Shown here: positions 23,467 to 31,958 of the stretch, piece by piece
How positions within the stretch are numbered: position 1 is the first letter of the stretch
Layout: each line of letters begins with the position of its first letter
Assembly (NCBI RefSeq): GCF_001713475.1
Contig: NZ_CP016499.1
Location: 558,001-622,000, forward strand
Origin: Agrobacterium sp. RAC06
Lineage (GTDB): Bacteria > Pseudomonadota > Alphaproteobacteria > Rhizobiales > Rhizobiaceae
Reading direction: 5' to 3'
Length of the DNA: 64,000 nt
Position numbers and translations under genes: made by a program
Notes under the pieces: model-generated
The model's database searches: none
Told to the model about the DNA's origin: nothing
The model's input: only the letters and a program-made list of their open reading frames with translations

Positions 23467-23550
23467 GCCTGGTGGCGGGGGCTGCGGCCCTCGGCCCACT
23501 GCCTTTTCGAGCCGGTGGTTGCCGGCCGCCTCAACGACAGGAGACAAACC

Positions 23551-24150
23551 ATGACCGACCAGAGGAAGGCCCCCGCCCGCCGCAGGTTTCTGAAATTTGC
23601 CGCCATGGTGCCGGCCAGCCTTGGCCTGTCGGTCTCCTGGGCCAAAGCACAGGAGGCCATGATCCCGACCTCCGACGACATGGAGGGCCCCTATTACATC
23701 AGCAACACCCCCGTAGTTCGCAATCTGAACCGCTTTGGCAAGCCGGGGGAGGTGATGCGGATCGCAGGCCAGGTGATGAACGCGGCGGACCCGGATGTGC
23801 CGGTTGCTGGCGCAAGGCTAGAACTATGGCAGACGGATGGTCGAGGTCGCTATCACCCGCAAGAAAGCGGGGACTATAGCGATTTTCGCGATGACCAGAT
23901 CGATCTGCGCGGCACCGTGATCGCTGATTCTCAGGGCAGATTTGATGTTCTTTCGGTATTTCCGGCGGAATACTGGCCTCGACCACCGCATATCCATTAC
24001 TGGATCAGGGCCGACGGCTTCCGCCCGCTGGTAACCCAACACTATCTCGACACGGGGCCCGGCACACGGCCGCATCGCACCGCGCGCGTCCTGCGCGACC
24101 AGAGACCGGCACTCTATCCGGCACCGACATTTTACATCGAGCCAGTCTAG
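23551..24150 (+). CDS. Tat-exported intradiol ring-cleavage dioxygenase-like protein
   Basis: A 199-residue protein starting at ATG 23551 with AGGAGA upstream. The N-terminus is a twin-arginine signal (RRRFLKFAAMVPASLGLS). The body has MEGPYYISNTPVVR, LELWQTDGRGRYHPQ and AEYWPRPPHIHYW. The last holds the Tyr and two His expected to bind non-haem Fe(III) in the protocatechuate 3,4-dioxygenase fold. Export of such an enzyme is unusual for catabolic dioxygenases, so the role may be extracytoplasmic aromatic or quinone chemistry. It is the last chromosomal gene before the tRNA-Lys element. Confidence 0.82.
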   Translation: MTDQRKAPARRRFLKFAAMVPASLGLSVSWAKAQEAMIPTSDDMEGPYYISNTPVVRNLNRFGKPGEVMRIAGQVMNAADPDVPVAGARLELWQTDGRGRYHPQESGDYSDFRDDQIDLRGTVIADSQGRFDVLSVFPAEYWPRPPHIHYWIRADGFRPLVTQHYLDTGPGTRPHRTARVLRDQRPALYPAPTFYIEPV

Positions 24151-24478
24151 CCGCCGTGTCACAGACGACGGGATGCAAGGCTTGGTAGTATTCCGATGGC
24201 CTTGAGACGTGGGTAAGGTGGTCTAGCGGATAGTGGGCGTAATCGCGTCGCCATAGATTTTCGAGGAGTGGTGAGAGCGCAGGGATTCGAACCCTGGACC
24301 TACTGATTAAAAGTTTGATCGTCCGGCTTTCACGGAGATAGCGGGTGCCATCTGTAATGTCGACAGATATGATGGAAAACAAAGATAAAAGAGCCGCGAG
24401 GTTCACCGAGATTCTTGCGGATTCCGCCACGTTCGCTTACTATATGCTTACTGGATCGAGCTAGTAAGCAGGTATTCA
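24151..24478. other. Intergenic stretch holding the left attachment site
   Basis: This 328-bp stretch has no gene I can support. Its key content is the 48-bp copy of the tRNA-Lys 3' half (24267-24314), which marks the left end of the integrated element. To the right of it the sequence becomes AT-richer, as expected inside an island, up to the integrase start. Confidence 0.7.
24267..24314. repeat. Left attachment site (partial tRNA-Lys, 48-bp direct repeat)
   Basis: These 48 bp are identical to 36962-37009, which is the 3' half of the tRNA-Lys gene (anticodon loop to CCA). The copy here has no 5' half and cannot be a functional tRNA. A direct repeat of a tRNA 3' end beside a tyrosine integrase gene is the standard mark of element integration. 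Confidence 0.9.
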
Positions 24479-25651
24479 ATGCCCAAAATCACCAAGCGTC
24501 TTGTCGAGGCAGCAGCACCATCCGCTAAGGATGCTTTCCTCTGGGATGACGAACTCACTGGCTACGGTTTGAAAGTGACGCCAGCCGGCAAGAAGGTGTT
24601 CATTCTGCAGTACCGGGTTGGTCGCCAGTCCCGGCGCATGACGCTGGGGGCATTCGGCCCGATCACACCTGATCAAGCCCGTTCGCTTGCGCAGGCAGCA
24701 CTGCGAAGCGTGGCGCGGGGTGAAGATCCCATGGCGAAGCGCATTGCTAAGCGGGAGGCATCCCTCACAGGCGATCTGTTGGATCAGTTTTTGAAGGAGC
24801 ATGCGGAGTCGAAGCTGAAGGGCCGTTCCTCCGCCGAATACAGGCGCCTCATTACCAAGCTTGTCCCGGCCCGCCTTCGTCGCATGCCAATCACGGAGGT
24901 GTCGCGGGCGAACGTCGCTCAGTTGCACAACAGCCTCTCAGCCACGCCATACCAAGCGAACCGTTTGCTAGCTGTTCTCCGCAAGTTTTTCAATTGGTGC
25001 GAAAGAAACGGGTTTAGACCGGACCTGACCAATCCGGCGCTGCATGTCGAACTCTACAGGGAGCGCAAGCGGGAGCGTTTCCTCTCTCCAGCTGAAATCG
25101 CGCAGCTCGGTGAGGTTCTGAGCGAGGTAGAGGCGGAGGGTTCTGCGAGCCCCTATGTCATCGCTGCCGTGCGACTGTTGATCCTGACGGGTGCCCGTTT
25201 GAATGAGATCTTGTCGGCGCAGTGGGATTGGCTCGATTCTGGTGCTGGGTGCATCCGCTTGCCGGATTCAAAGACGGGTGCCAAGACGATCTATCTCAGT
25301 GCACCGGCCTTGCAGGTGCTGGATTCGATCCCGCGCCTGGAAGGCAATCCGTATATCATTTGCGGTCAAAAGAAGGGCTCGTCGCTCGTCAACCTGCAGA
25401 AACCTTGGAGCACCATTCGAAAGCGGGCCGGCTTCCCGGATTTGCGTATTCACGACTTGCGTCACTCGTTCGCGTCGATCGCGGTTGCAAGCGGCATGTC
25501 CCTTCCGATGATTGGGAAGCTGCTTGGCCACTCCCAGCCCCAGACAACGGCACGGTACGCGCATCTTGCAGATGATCCGATGAAGCATGCGGCAAGTCTG
25601 ATCGGAAGCAGGATCGATATTTTGCCAAAGCTTCGCGTCATCAATGCTTAG
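24479..25651 (+). CDS. Tyrosine recombinase/site-specific integrase (P4-like)
   Basis: The protein has 390 residues. The N-terminal part (KRLVEAAAPSAKDAFLWDDE and GYGLKVTPAGKKVFILQYR) is the DUF4102-type arm-binding domain. The catalytic domain has R240 (TGARLNEIL), H325-x-x-R328 (HDLRHSFAS), H351 (GHSQPQTTARY) and the nucleophile Y360. It should recombine the 48-bp attachment sites at tRNA-Lys. ATG is at 24479, 165 bp from the left att copy. Confidence 0.95.
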   Translation: MPKITKRLVEAAAPSAKDAFLWDDELTGYGLKVTPAGKKVFILQYRVGRQSRRMTLGAFGPITPDQARSLAQAALRSVARGEDPMAKRIAKREASLTGDLLDQFLKEHAESKLKGRSSAEYRRLITKLVPARLRRMPITEVSRANVAQLHNSLSATPYQANRLLAVLRKFFNWCERNGFRPDLTNPALHVELYRERKRERFLSPAEIAQLGEVLSEVEAEGSASPYVIAAVRLLILTGARLNEILSAQWDWLDSGAGCIRLPDSKTGAKTIYLSAPALQVLDSIPRLEGNPYIICGQKKGSSLVNLQKPWSTIRKRAGFPDLRIHDLRHSFASIAVASGMSLPMIGKLLGHSQPQTTARYAHLADDPMKHAASLIGSRIDILPKLRVINA

Positions 25652-25818
25652 GTGCAAAGCAACATAAAGAATTGTGCATGTCGATTTTCTCCAAGAAATG
25701 CGTTTCTGCTTGGGGAAAAGCGTGTTCGCATGACGGAGTGAGATGATTTTTCCTCTGAGTTCCTATAGAGTCAGGTCGTTAAAGCCCTCCCAGGCGAGAC
25801 CTCGAAAAAGGAATCTCT

Positions 25819-26025
25819 ATGGATCATCTGATCAGCGCCGAACAGGCCGCAAGCATTCTGAATATCTCCCCCTCGACACTCGCCAAGATGCGGCTGTCGG
25901 GAGTATCGCCCCGGTCCATCAAGCTTGGACGGCGGGTGGCTTACAGGCCTTCGGATCTCGAAGCCTGGATTGAGGCGCAAAGCTTCCAATCAACATCGGA
26001 ATATGGCTGCAAAGGCTCCGCCTGA
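25819..26025 (+). CDS. Excisionase-like helix-turn-helix protein (MerR/AlpA type)
   Basis: A 68-residue protein starting at ATG 25819. SAEQAASILNISPSTLAKMR and GRRVAYRPSDLEAWIEAQ show a winged helix-turn-helix of the excisionase/AlpA kind. Such proteins regulate or direct excision with the neighbouring integrase. It lies 167 bp behind the integrase in the same direction. Confidence 0.8.
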   Translation: MDHLISAEQAASILNISPSTLAKMRLSGVSPRSIKLGRRVAYRPSDLEAWIEAQSFQSTSEYGCKGSA

Positions 26026-26122
26026 ACGAAACGCCGGCAAGCAATCGGACGGTCGCCAAACAGACCGATTGCTTGCCGACGCAAGCCATTGAATCCTCCC
26101 AGAGAATCGAAAGGATGACGGC

Positions 26123-26854
26123 ATGGGCATCATACCAAGAAGTGTGTCCGAAGGTAAGCAGGCAGTTCAGTTCAATGCCCAAGTGACGGAGTTCCCGGGA
26201 TGCGTGGTCGCCACACGGCAGGTGATCGAGTTGAAATTAGACAATTGCCTAATTGGCTACAAAATGCTCGTGAGCAGAACCCGCAAGGGGCCTTGGCGTC
26301 ACTTTCTCGGGCGCATGCGTGAGATTGAAACGCTTATCAAAGATCGGCACGGAGATGCGGTGCCGGAGACGGACGATGCCTTCATCTATCTCGAATGCAT
26401 CTGCAATCTGCTTTTCGTCGAGTACCGAGATGACTTCATAGAACATGCCTTGAATTGGGGTCGAAGGTGGTATCCTTGGGCATCCCAAGTGCAACTCGAA
26501 GAGGTTGCCTACGAGCGCACCAAAGTGAACTATGCCCCATTGGCTGCGGACGCACTCGCTCACATGCTGCGTTTGACCTATGAGGAGCGGAAGCGGCTTC
26601 GCATACGCACGATCGGGGCCTGCGATGTGACCAAGCGCCAGCGCGGACAAATCCAGAAGAAGCTTCGTCGCCTGCGTGATTGTGAGCGCAAGCGACAGAA
26701 GCGCCGCGAGGATGGGAAGAAGTCCCGCGCCGAATATCTCGCCTCGTCCCTTTCCGCTGCCAAGCCGTGGGAATTCTTCGGCATATGTCGGCGCACTTGG
26801 GAGAAGCGGGGCAAGCCTGATCCGCATGTTGATTCTAGTTATGTCGCGATCTAG
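26123..26854 (+). CDS. Mobile-element protein, possibly replication-related, unknown
   Basis: The protein has 243 residues. The middle is neutral (ETDDAFIYLECICNLLFVEY), and the last third is very basic: LTYEERKRLRIRTIGACDVT, KRQRGQIQKKLRRLRDCER and KPWEFFGICRRTWEKRG. The last resembles a helix-turn-helix-like tail that I have seen in alphaproteobacterial phage and element proteins. A nucleic-acid-binding role is inferred from the charge. No catalytic motif recognised. It follows the excisionase-like gene with a 97-bp gap. Confidence 0.6.
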   Translation: MGIIPRSVSEGKQAVQFNAQVTEFPGCVVATRQVIELKLDNCLIGYKMLVSRTRKGPWRHFLGRMREIETLIKDRHGDAVPETDDAFIYLECICNLLFVEYRDDFIEHALNWGRRWYPWASQVQLEEVAYERTKVNYAPLAADALAHMLRLTYEERKRLRIRTIGACDVTKRQRGQIQKKLRRLRDCERKRQKRREDGKKSRAEYLASSLSAAKPWEFFGICRRTWEKRGKPDPHVDSSYVAI

Positions 26855-27063
26855 CTGGGCTTTGCGCAGGTTGTTCCACTCATAATGGTTCACCATCCGT
26901 AGAGAACGGAACAACATGCGCAAGTGTCGTCCTCTTTCTCAGCCAGTGTCGCAGCCAAGCATTCCACCTCTGAGAGTTCCGCACTGGATCAGCACGACCA
27001 GACCCGTTGTGCGGAACGAGCTTCTTCTAGTATTGGTTGCCGGGGTTGAATGAAGGGAATCCT

Positions 27064-27831
27064 ATGGTTAGCCGAAGAGAATTCATCGAACAGCACGGGG
27101 CCACATGTTCAAACTGGAATTGGAGCTGGTCCTTCGTCAATCACGAGAAGCGCTTTGTGATTTTCGGCATTTGGCAGGATGGTCATGCAGAGAAGGTTGG
27201 CCTAATCCTTCATAAGCATTGGGAGACCAGCCCCAAGGGTCGAAAGAACAATGGGTATGGGCAGGCGATTGAACATATCCGTTTGATCGAACAAGAAGGC
27301 TATGGCCTCAAGACATTTCCGATGGTTGGGGCAGCTCGCAATCCGGATGAAGGTGAGCTATCCGCGTCCCAGATAACGTACATCACGCCTGAGCTGACAG
27401 ATGCTCGCCTGATCGTGCTGCCTGACGGGTGGTATGCATCCCACGCTGACGACGACTTTGAGACGATCCCGGAAGCCGTCGACGAGGAATTCTGGGAAGG
27501 CGAGTCCTTCAAGGTCGTGGTGAACGGCTATGAGCGAAATCCCGATGCGCGAAGGAAGTGTATCGAGCACTTCGGTGCTCATTGCCAAGCTTGCCGTGTC
27601 GATTTTGGCAAGACGTATGGGCCTCTGGGGCAAGGCTATATCCATGTTCACCACATCAAGCCGATCCACGAATGCGGCGGTGCCTATCAAGTCGATCCAG
27701 CCACGGATCTGATCCCGGTTTGTGCCAACTGCCACGCCATGATCCATCGAAGAGCCATTCCGCTCACAGTGCAAGAATTGCGGGCGATCATGCAGTCACA
27801 GCTAACGACGATTGATCCACACGAGCTTTGA
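27064..27831 (+). CDS. HNH endonuclease, McrA-like, with an unclassified N-terminal domain
   Basis: A 255-residue protein starting at ATG 27064 with AAGGGAA upstream. The C-terminal HNH fold is complete: C174-QA-C177, H194-V-H196-H197 (IHVHHIKPIHECGG) and C220-AN-C223-HAMIH. This zinc-supported nuclease type is found in McrA and related modified-DNA restriction enzymes. The N-terminal 150 residues (TCSNWNWSWSFVNHEKRFVI, LILHKHWETSPKGRKNNGYG) match no domain I can name and could recognise modified DNA. It lies just before the type I restriction genes. Confidence 0.8.
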   Translation: MVSRREFIEQHGATCSNWNWSWSFVNHEKRFVIFGIWQDGHAEKVGLILHKHWETSPKGRKNNGYGQAIEHIRLIEQEGYGLKTFPMVGAARNPDEGELSASQITYITPELTDARLIVLPDGWYASHADDDFETIPEAVDEEFWEGESFKVVVNGYERNPDARRKCIEHFGAHCQACRVDFGKTYGPLGQGYIHVHHIKPIHECGGAYQVDPATDLIPVCANCHAMIHRRAIPLTVQELRAIMQSQLTTIDPHEL

Positions 27832-27983
27832 CGCTGCACTCCACATTGCACCACCTCCGATAGGGTTTGCCTCTCGGCATGCGCAAATCTAAAGTCGCGC
27901 TACCGTCGGCGCGATTCCGTTTTCAGCTCCGGCATTTACCCATTCTAGAATAGGCCTGTTCAGGCCCCTGTGATCGGCAGTTC

Positions 27984-29432
27984 ATGTACGACAACGCATT
28001 CAATCAGATCGAAAAAGACCTCCGCGCCGAAGAGGGCGTGGCCAATGAGCTGGATTATGTCGAACAGACATCCTGGGTGCTGTTCCTCAAATACCTGCAT
28101 GACCTGGAGAACGAACGGCGCGACCGGGCGGAGCTGGACGGGGAAGACTACAGCCCCATCATCACTGGCGCCTATCGCTGGGATCAGTGGGCGGCACCGA
28201 AGAAGAATGGCGAGCTGGACCACAATGCGGCGCTGACGGGTGACGACCTGATCGCCTTCGTCAACAATGAGCTATTCCCCTATCTCGGCAAGTTCCGCCA
28301 ATCCGCGACCGGGCCGCAAACCCTGCAATACAAGATCGGCGAGATCTTCACCGAACTGCGCAACAAGTTCCGTTCCGGTTATATACTCCGCGACGTGCTG
28401 GAAACGGTGGACGGCCTGTCCTTCAACACGCAGGCGCAGCGTCACGAGCTTTCGCAGCTCTATGAAACCCGTATCCGGCGGATGGGCAATGCCGGGCGCA
28501 ATGGTGGCGAGTACTACACGCCGCGTCCCTTGATCCGCGCGATGATCGAGGTGGTGAAGCCCAAGATCGGCGAAACCATCTATGATGGCGCAGTCGGCTC
28601 CGCCGGCTTCCTCTGCGAGGCGTACGACTATCTGCGTCGCCATGAGCTATCGGGGACAGACTACGAGACGCTGCAGACAAAAACCTTCTACGGGCAGGAA
28701 AAGAAGGGCCTCGCCTATATCATCGGCATCATGAACATGATCCTGCATGGGATCGAGGCGCCCAACCTGATTCATTCCAACACGCTGAATGAAAACGCGA
28801 TGGATATCCAGGAGAAGGACCGTCATGACGTCATTCTCGCCAATCCGCCCTTTGGAGGCGGTGAGCGCCGCGAGGTTCAGCAGAATTTCCCGATCCGCAC
28901 AGGCGAGACGGCCTATCTCTTCCTGCAGCACTTCATTCGCAAGCTAAAGGCTGGCGGGCGCGGCGCCGTCGTCATCAAGAACACATTCCTGTCGAACACC
29001 GATAATGCGAGCGTTGCGCTGCGGAAGGAGCTGCTGGAGGCTTGCAATCTGCACACGGTGCTGGATTGCCCGCTAGGCACGTTCCAAGGCGCCGGAGTTA
29101 AAACTGTCGTCCTATTCTTCGAGAAGGGCGAGGCGACCCGGCAAACCTGGTTCTATCAGCTCGATCCGGGACGCAGCATGGGCAAGACCAGTCCGCTGAG
29201 CGACGACGATCTGAAGGAGTTTGTAAAGCTGCAAAAGAGCTTTGCCGATGGGCCAAAAAGCTGGACGGTGACACGTTCTGCTCTGGACGAGGCGACCTTT
29301 GACCTCTCGGTGAAAAACCCCAATGCACCGGAAAGAGAAGCCTTGCGCAGCCCGGAAAACATTATAGCCGATATGTTGGTTCGCGATGCAGAAACGGCGG
29401 ACATTCTGGAAAACATCCGGGGGCTGCTGTGA
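27984..29432 (+). CDS. hsdM: Type I restriction-modification DNA N6-adenine methyltransferase, HsdM
   Basis: The 482-residue protein has an N-terminal helical HsdM_N region (KDLRAEEGVANELDYVEQTS) and a class I methyltransferase core. Motif I appears as YDGAVGSAGFLCEAYDY, a variant of the usual DPACGTGGFL; the catalytic NPPF is in VILANPPFGGGE. It methylates adenine in the sequence read by HsdS. The stop overlaps the HsdS start by 4 bp (GTGA). Confidence 0.95.
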   Translation: MYDNAFNQIEKDLRAEEGVANELDYVEQTSWVLFLKYLHDLENERRDRAELDGEDYSPIITGAYRWDQWAAPKKNGELDHNAALTGDDLIAFVNNELFPYLGKFRQSATGPQTLQYKIGEIFTELRNKFRSGYILRDVLETVDGLSFNTQAQRHELSQLYETRIRRMGNAGRNGGEYYTPRPLIRAMIEVVKPKIGETIYDGAVGSAGFLCEAYDYLRRHELSGTDYETLQTKTFYGQEKKGLAYIIGIMNMILHGIEAPNLIHSNTLNENAMDIQEKDRHDVILANPPFGGGERREVQQNFPIRTGETAYLFLQHFIRKLKAGGRGAVVIKNTFLSNTDNASVALRKELLEACNLHTVLDCPLGTFQGAGVKTVVLFFEKGEATRQTWFYQLDPGRSMGKTSPLSDDDLKEFVKLQKSFADGPKSWTVTRSALDEATFDLSVKNPNAPEREALRSPENIIADMLVRDAETADILENIRGLL

Positions 29433-30610
29433 AGAGGGGGTGGTCAGTAAGGACGATAGGCGATCTAATTTCTAAAGGGGAAACCGTCGACCCAACGAAA
29501 GCGCCTGGTGAACTGTTTTCGTACGTCGACGTTTCCAGCGTGTCCAATGACACCTTCAAAATCGTCCAAACATCAAAGCTCATGGGGGCTGACGCGCCAA
29601 GCAGGGCAAGGCGGAGAATACGAGCAAACGATGTAATTTTTGCGACTATCAGACCAACATTGAAACGCATAGCCGTCGTCCCCGAATATCTGGATCAACA
29701 AATCTGTAGCACTGGCTATATCGTGCTTAGGGCTTTGCCAGATTTGAACCCGCGATACTTGTTTCATTATCTCTTTTCTGACGCGTTCCAATCTTCAATG
29801 GAAATACTTCAAACGGGAGCCAGTTACCCGGCGGTTACAGATGGGCAAGTTAAACAACAACCTATTCCCCTCCCGCCACTCGAAGAACAACAGCGGATTG
29901 TTGCCATTCTGGATGAAGCCTTTGAGGGGCTGGACCGCGCCCGCGTCAATGCTGAAGCCAATCTGCAGAATGCGCGGGAGTTGTTCGAGATGGTGCGAAA
30001 CGAAGCGCTACGCATTGGAAATGTCGGTTCGCGTACAGTGAGATTTTCCGATGTTGCTGAGATAACGGCAAAGCTGGTTGACCCACGGAAGGACGCGTAT
30101 GCGGATCTGCCACATGTTGGCGCCGGAAACATGGTGACAGGCTCCGATCAATTGATTGACGTAAAGACAGCGCGTGAAGAGCAGTTGATATCGGGTAAGC
30201 ACCCATTTGACGAAAATATGGTGCTTTACAGTAAGATACGACCTTATCTGCGTAAGGTCGCTCGGCCCGATTTCGGGGGGCTGTGTAGCGCTGATGTATA
30301 CCCTCTGGCGCCTAAATTTGATGTTCTCCTCCGAGACTACCTGTACCACCTGCTATCAGGCAACGATTTTACCAGGTATGCAATAGCTGGGTCCGATCGT
30401 GCGGGTATGCCCAAAGTGAATCGGGATCATCTGTTTGCGTATGAGTTCTCTTTGCCCCGGTTTGACGATCAATGCGCGATATGCAGAAAACTTGATGACT
30501 TGCAGATTGCCACCGAGAGACTTGCTGAAATCTACACCGGGAAGCTCCGGGAGCTTGCAGATCTTCGCCAGTCCCTGTTACGAAAGGCGTTTGCGGGCGA
30601 GCTTACATGA
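29429..30610 (+). CDS. hsdS: Type I restriction-modification specificity subunit, HsdS
   Basis: A 393-residue protein starting at GTG 29429 inside the hsdM stop. It has two target recognition domains (about 1-150 and 205-345) with a helical spacer (EEQQRIVAILDEAFEGLDRA) and a second spacer-like end (RELADLRQSLLRKAFAGEL). The TRDs set the bipartite recognition site. The TRDs are AT-richer than the spacers, as is common for exchanged TRDs. The site cannot be predicted from sequence. Confidence 0.93.
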   Translation: MKRGWSVRTIGDLISKGETVDPTKAPGELFSYVDVSSVSNDTFKIVQTSKLMGADAPSRARRRIRANDVIFATIRPTLKRIAVVPEYLDQQICSTGYIVLRALPDLNPRYLFHYLFSDAFQSSMEILQTGASYPAVTDGQVKQQPIPLPPLEEQQRIVAILDEAFEGLDRARVNAEANLQNARELFEMVRNEALRIGNVGSRTVRFSDVAEITAKLVDPRKDAYADLPHVGAGNMVTGSDQLIDVKTAREEQLISGKHPFDENMVLYSKIRPYLRKVARPDFGGLCSADVYPLAPKFDVLLRDYLYHLLSGNDFTRYAIAGSDRAGMPKVNRDHLFAYEFSLPRFDDQCAICRKLDDLQIATERLAEIYTGKLRELADLRQSLLRKAFAGELT

Positions 30611-30627
30611 GTTGGGCGAGCAATCAT

Positions 30628-30652
30628 GATGGAAGCTTGGAAAAGCTTCATC
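30628..30652. repeat. Imperfect inverted repeat after hsdS
   Basis: GATGGAAGCTT (30628-30638) and AAGCTTCATC (30643-30652) form a hairpin with one bulge, 18 bp after the hsdS stop. No T-run follows. It could be a weak terminator or an mRNA processing site separating hsdMS from the downstream genes. The rest of the 267-bp gap up to 30877 shows nothing else. Confidence 0.35.
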
Positions 30653-30877
30653 GTGTAAAGGCGAGTTTGACCGTCAATCTGATTATGGTTCCCCAGAAAG
30701 ACTTCCATCATTGCAATCGTTCCGCCTGCCGGAGGAGGCGTAAGGGTCCGATATTGAAGGCCTAATCTAACTTTTTGATGTATCTCGACCGAGAAACGTC
30801 GTGACGAGACGAGCGGCTCTGTTGACGGGTTGTGGCGCGCCTTTTAGTGTTTCAATCTGTGGGCGAGGAACGTTCGA

Positions 30878-31207
30878 GTGGCCAAGAAGAAAATTTCGAA
30901 AAAGCGAGCAGCTCTCCTGGAAGAGTTGGAGTACATCATCGGAAACGAATGCTACAACAGCAACATCCAGAACTGGGGTCCGGGAGGTGTTTTCTACGGT
31001 GAGGGAAGGAGTTTCCGTTATCCCGTGACGATCGTGGATGACGAGGGGACCAAACGGAAGTTTTCCTACAAGACGGTCTCGATGGGTCTTGATCCGCAAA
31101 TGCTGGGGCGTTGTTACTATGCGTTCGGGGCAAACCAGCTCTACATTATGGCCGCTCTCGAAAAGGTGCTGGAGCATCTTGAAGAGAAGCACGGTTTGAA
31201 GATCTGA
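30878..31207 (+). CDS. Small protein inserted in the type I R-M locus, unknown
   Basis: A 109-residue protein starting at GTG 30878. It opens with a basic lead (MAKKKISKKRAALLEELEYI), has a central beta-like part (NWGPGGVFYGEGRSFRYPVT, GTKRKFSYKTVSMGLD) and ends in a helix (IMAALEKVLEHLEEKHGLKI). No family recognised. It precedes the OGG-fold-like gene by 13 bp, and that gene is coupled to hsdR, so the three form one unit. A restriction accessory or control protein is possible. Confidence 0.65.
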   Translation: MAKKKISKKRAALLEELEYIIGNECYNSNIQNWGPGGVFYGEGRSFRYPVTIVDDEGTKRKFSYKTVSMGLDPQMLGRCYYAFGANQLYIMAALEKVLEHLEEKHGLKI

Positions 31208-31220
31208 TGGATCTCAGGGC

Positions 31221-31958
31221 ATGACCAGCTTCGAAACGAAGTTCCTCGAACAATTTGCCCTCCACCTGGAAACTCGCCGAGACCCAGATGATGGTTCGGG
31301 AAAAAAGGTGCGATCATTTGCTGAAGCGTTCCCCGGGGCGACACTAGATGTTTTGCCAGATGGTCACATCAAGCGCAGCGAGATTTTCGCTCTTGTGGCT
31401 GACGAGTCACTGACTACCGCCACCGTCAGCGCCGCAATTCTGGCATGGGGTGGCATGCGCCTCGCCAATCGGAAGACGCTGCTAGGTTCTCTTCACTGGC
31501 TGGCCTTGGCCGATGACATACGAAGGGGTGGGTTTGATCGTAAGTCCGCCTACAAGGCGTTTGTGACATTGCAGGCGCGCAACGAGATGAAGGGGATGGG
31601 GCCAGCTTTCTTCACCAAACTGATCTACTTCTTGCTGCCACGCAATGATCCCTCAAAACACGCTTACATTATGGACCAATGGGCTGGTTGCTCGATCAAT
31701 GTGCTTTGTGGTCGGGAGGTGGTTCTGATGGATAAGTCGATCCGCTGGAAACCTGACGGAGTGACCTGCGCCGTTGATTTCGTGGTGTCACCCCACAACT
31801 CACCTGAACACTATGACGCATTTTGTGAGGCGATGGACGCCTTGGCAGCCAAATTCTCCCTGTCACCGGAGCAAATCGATCGGGCTGTGATGGGAGACGG
31901 TGGGAAATCTCCAAGTGAATGGCGCAGGTTAGTCATTGAGAACAGGCGCGCCGCATGA
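31221..31958 (+). CDS. Possible OGG-fold (8-oxoguanine glycosylase-like, HhH) protein embedded in the R-M operon
   Basis: The protein has 245 residues. The best clue is MKGMGPAFFTKLIYFLLPRN followed by YIMDQWAGCSINVL. This resembles the helix-hairpin-helix region of OGG/HhH-GPD-type glycosylases and the OGG-fold family found near restriction genes. A catalytic lysine cannot be placed by eye, so activity is open. The stop overlaps the hsdR ATG by 4 bp (ATGA), so translation is coupled. A role in recognising base damage or modification alongside the restriction enzyme is only a hypothesis. Confidence 0.55.
   Translation: MTSFETKFLEQFALHLETRRDPDDGSGKKVRSFAEAFPGATLDVLPDGHIKRSEIFALVADESLTTATVSAAILAWGGMRLANRKTLLGSLHWLALADDIRRGGFDRKSAYKAFVTLQARNEMKGMGPAFFTKLIYFLLPRNDPSKHAYIMDQWAGCSINVLCGREVVLMDKSIRWKPDGVTCAVDFVVSPHNSPEHYDAFCEAMDALAAKFSLSPEQIDRAVMGDGGKSPSEWRRLVIENRRAA

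Noticed and set aside
24267..24314. A second functional tRNA-Lys
   Set aside because: Only the 3' half is present, and the 5' half is replaced by unrelated island sequence. It is an attachment-site copy.
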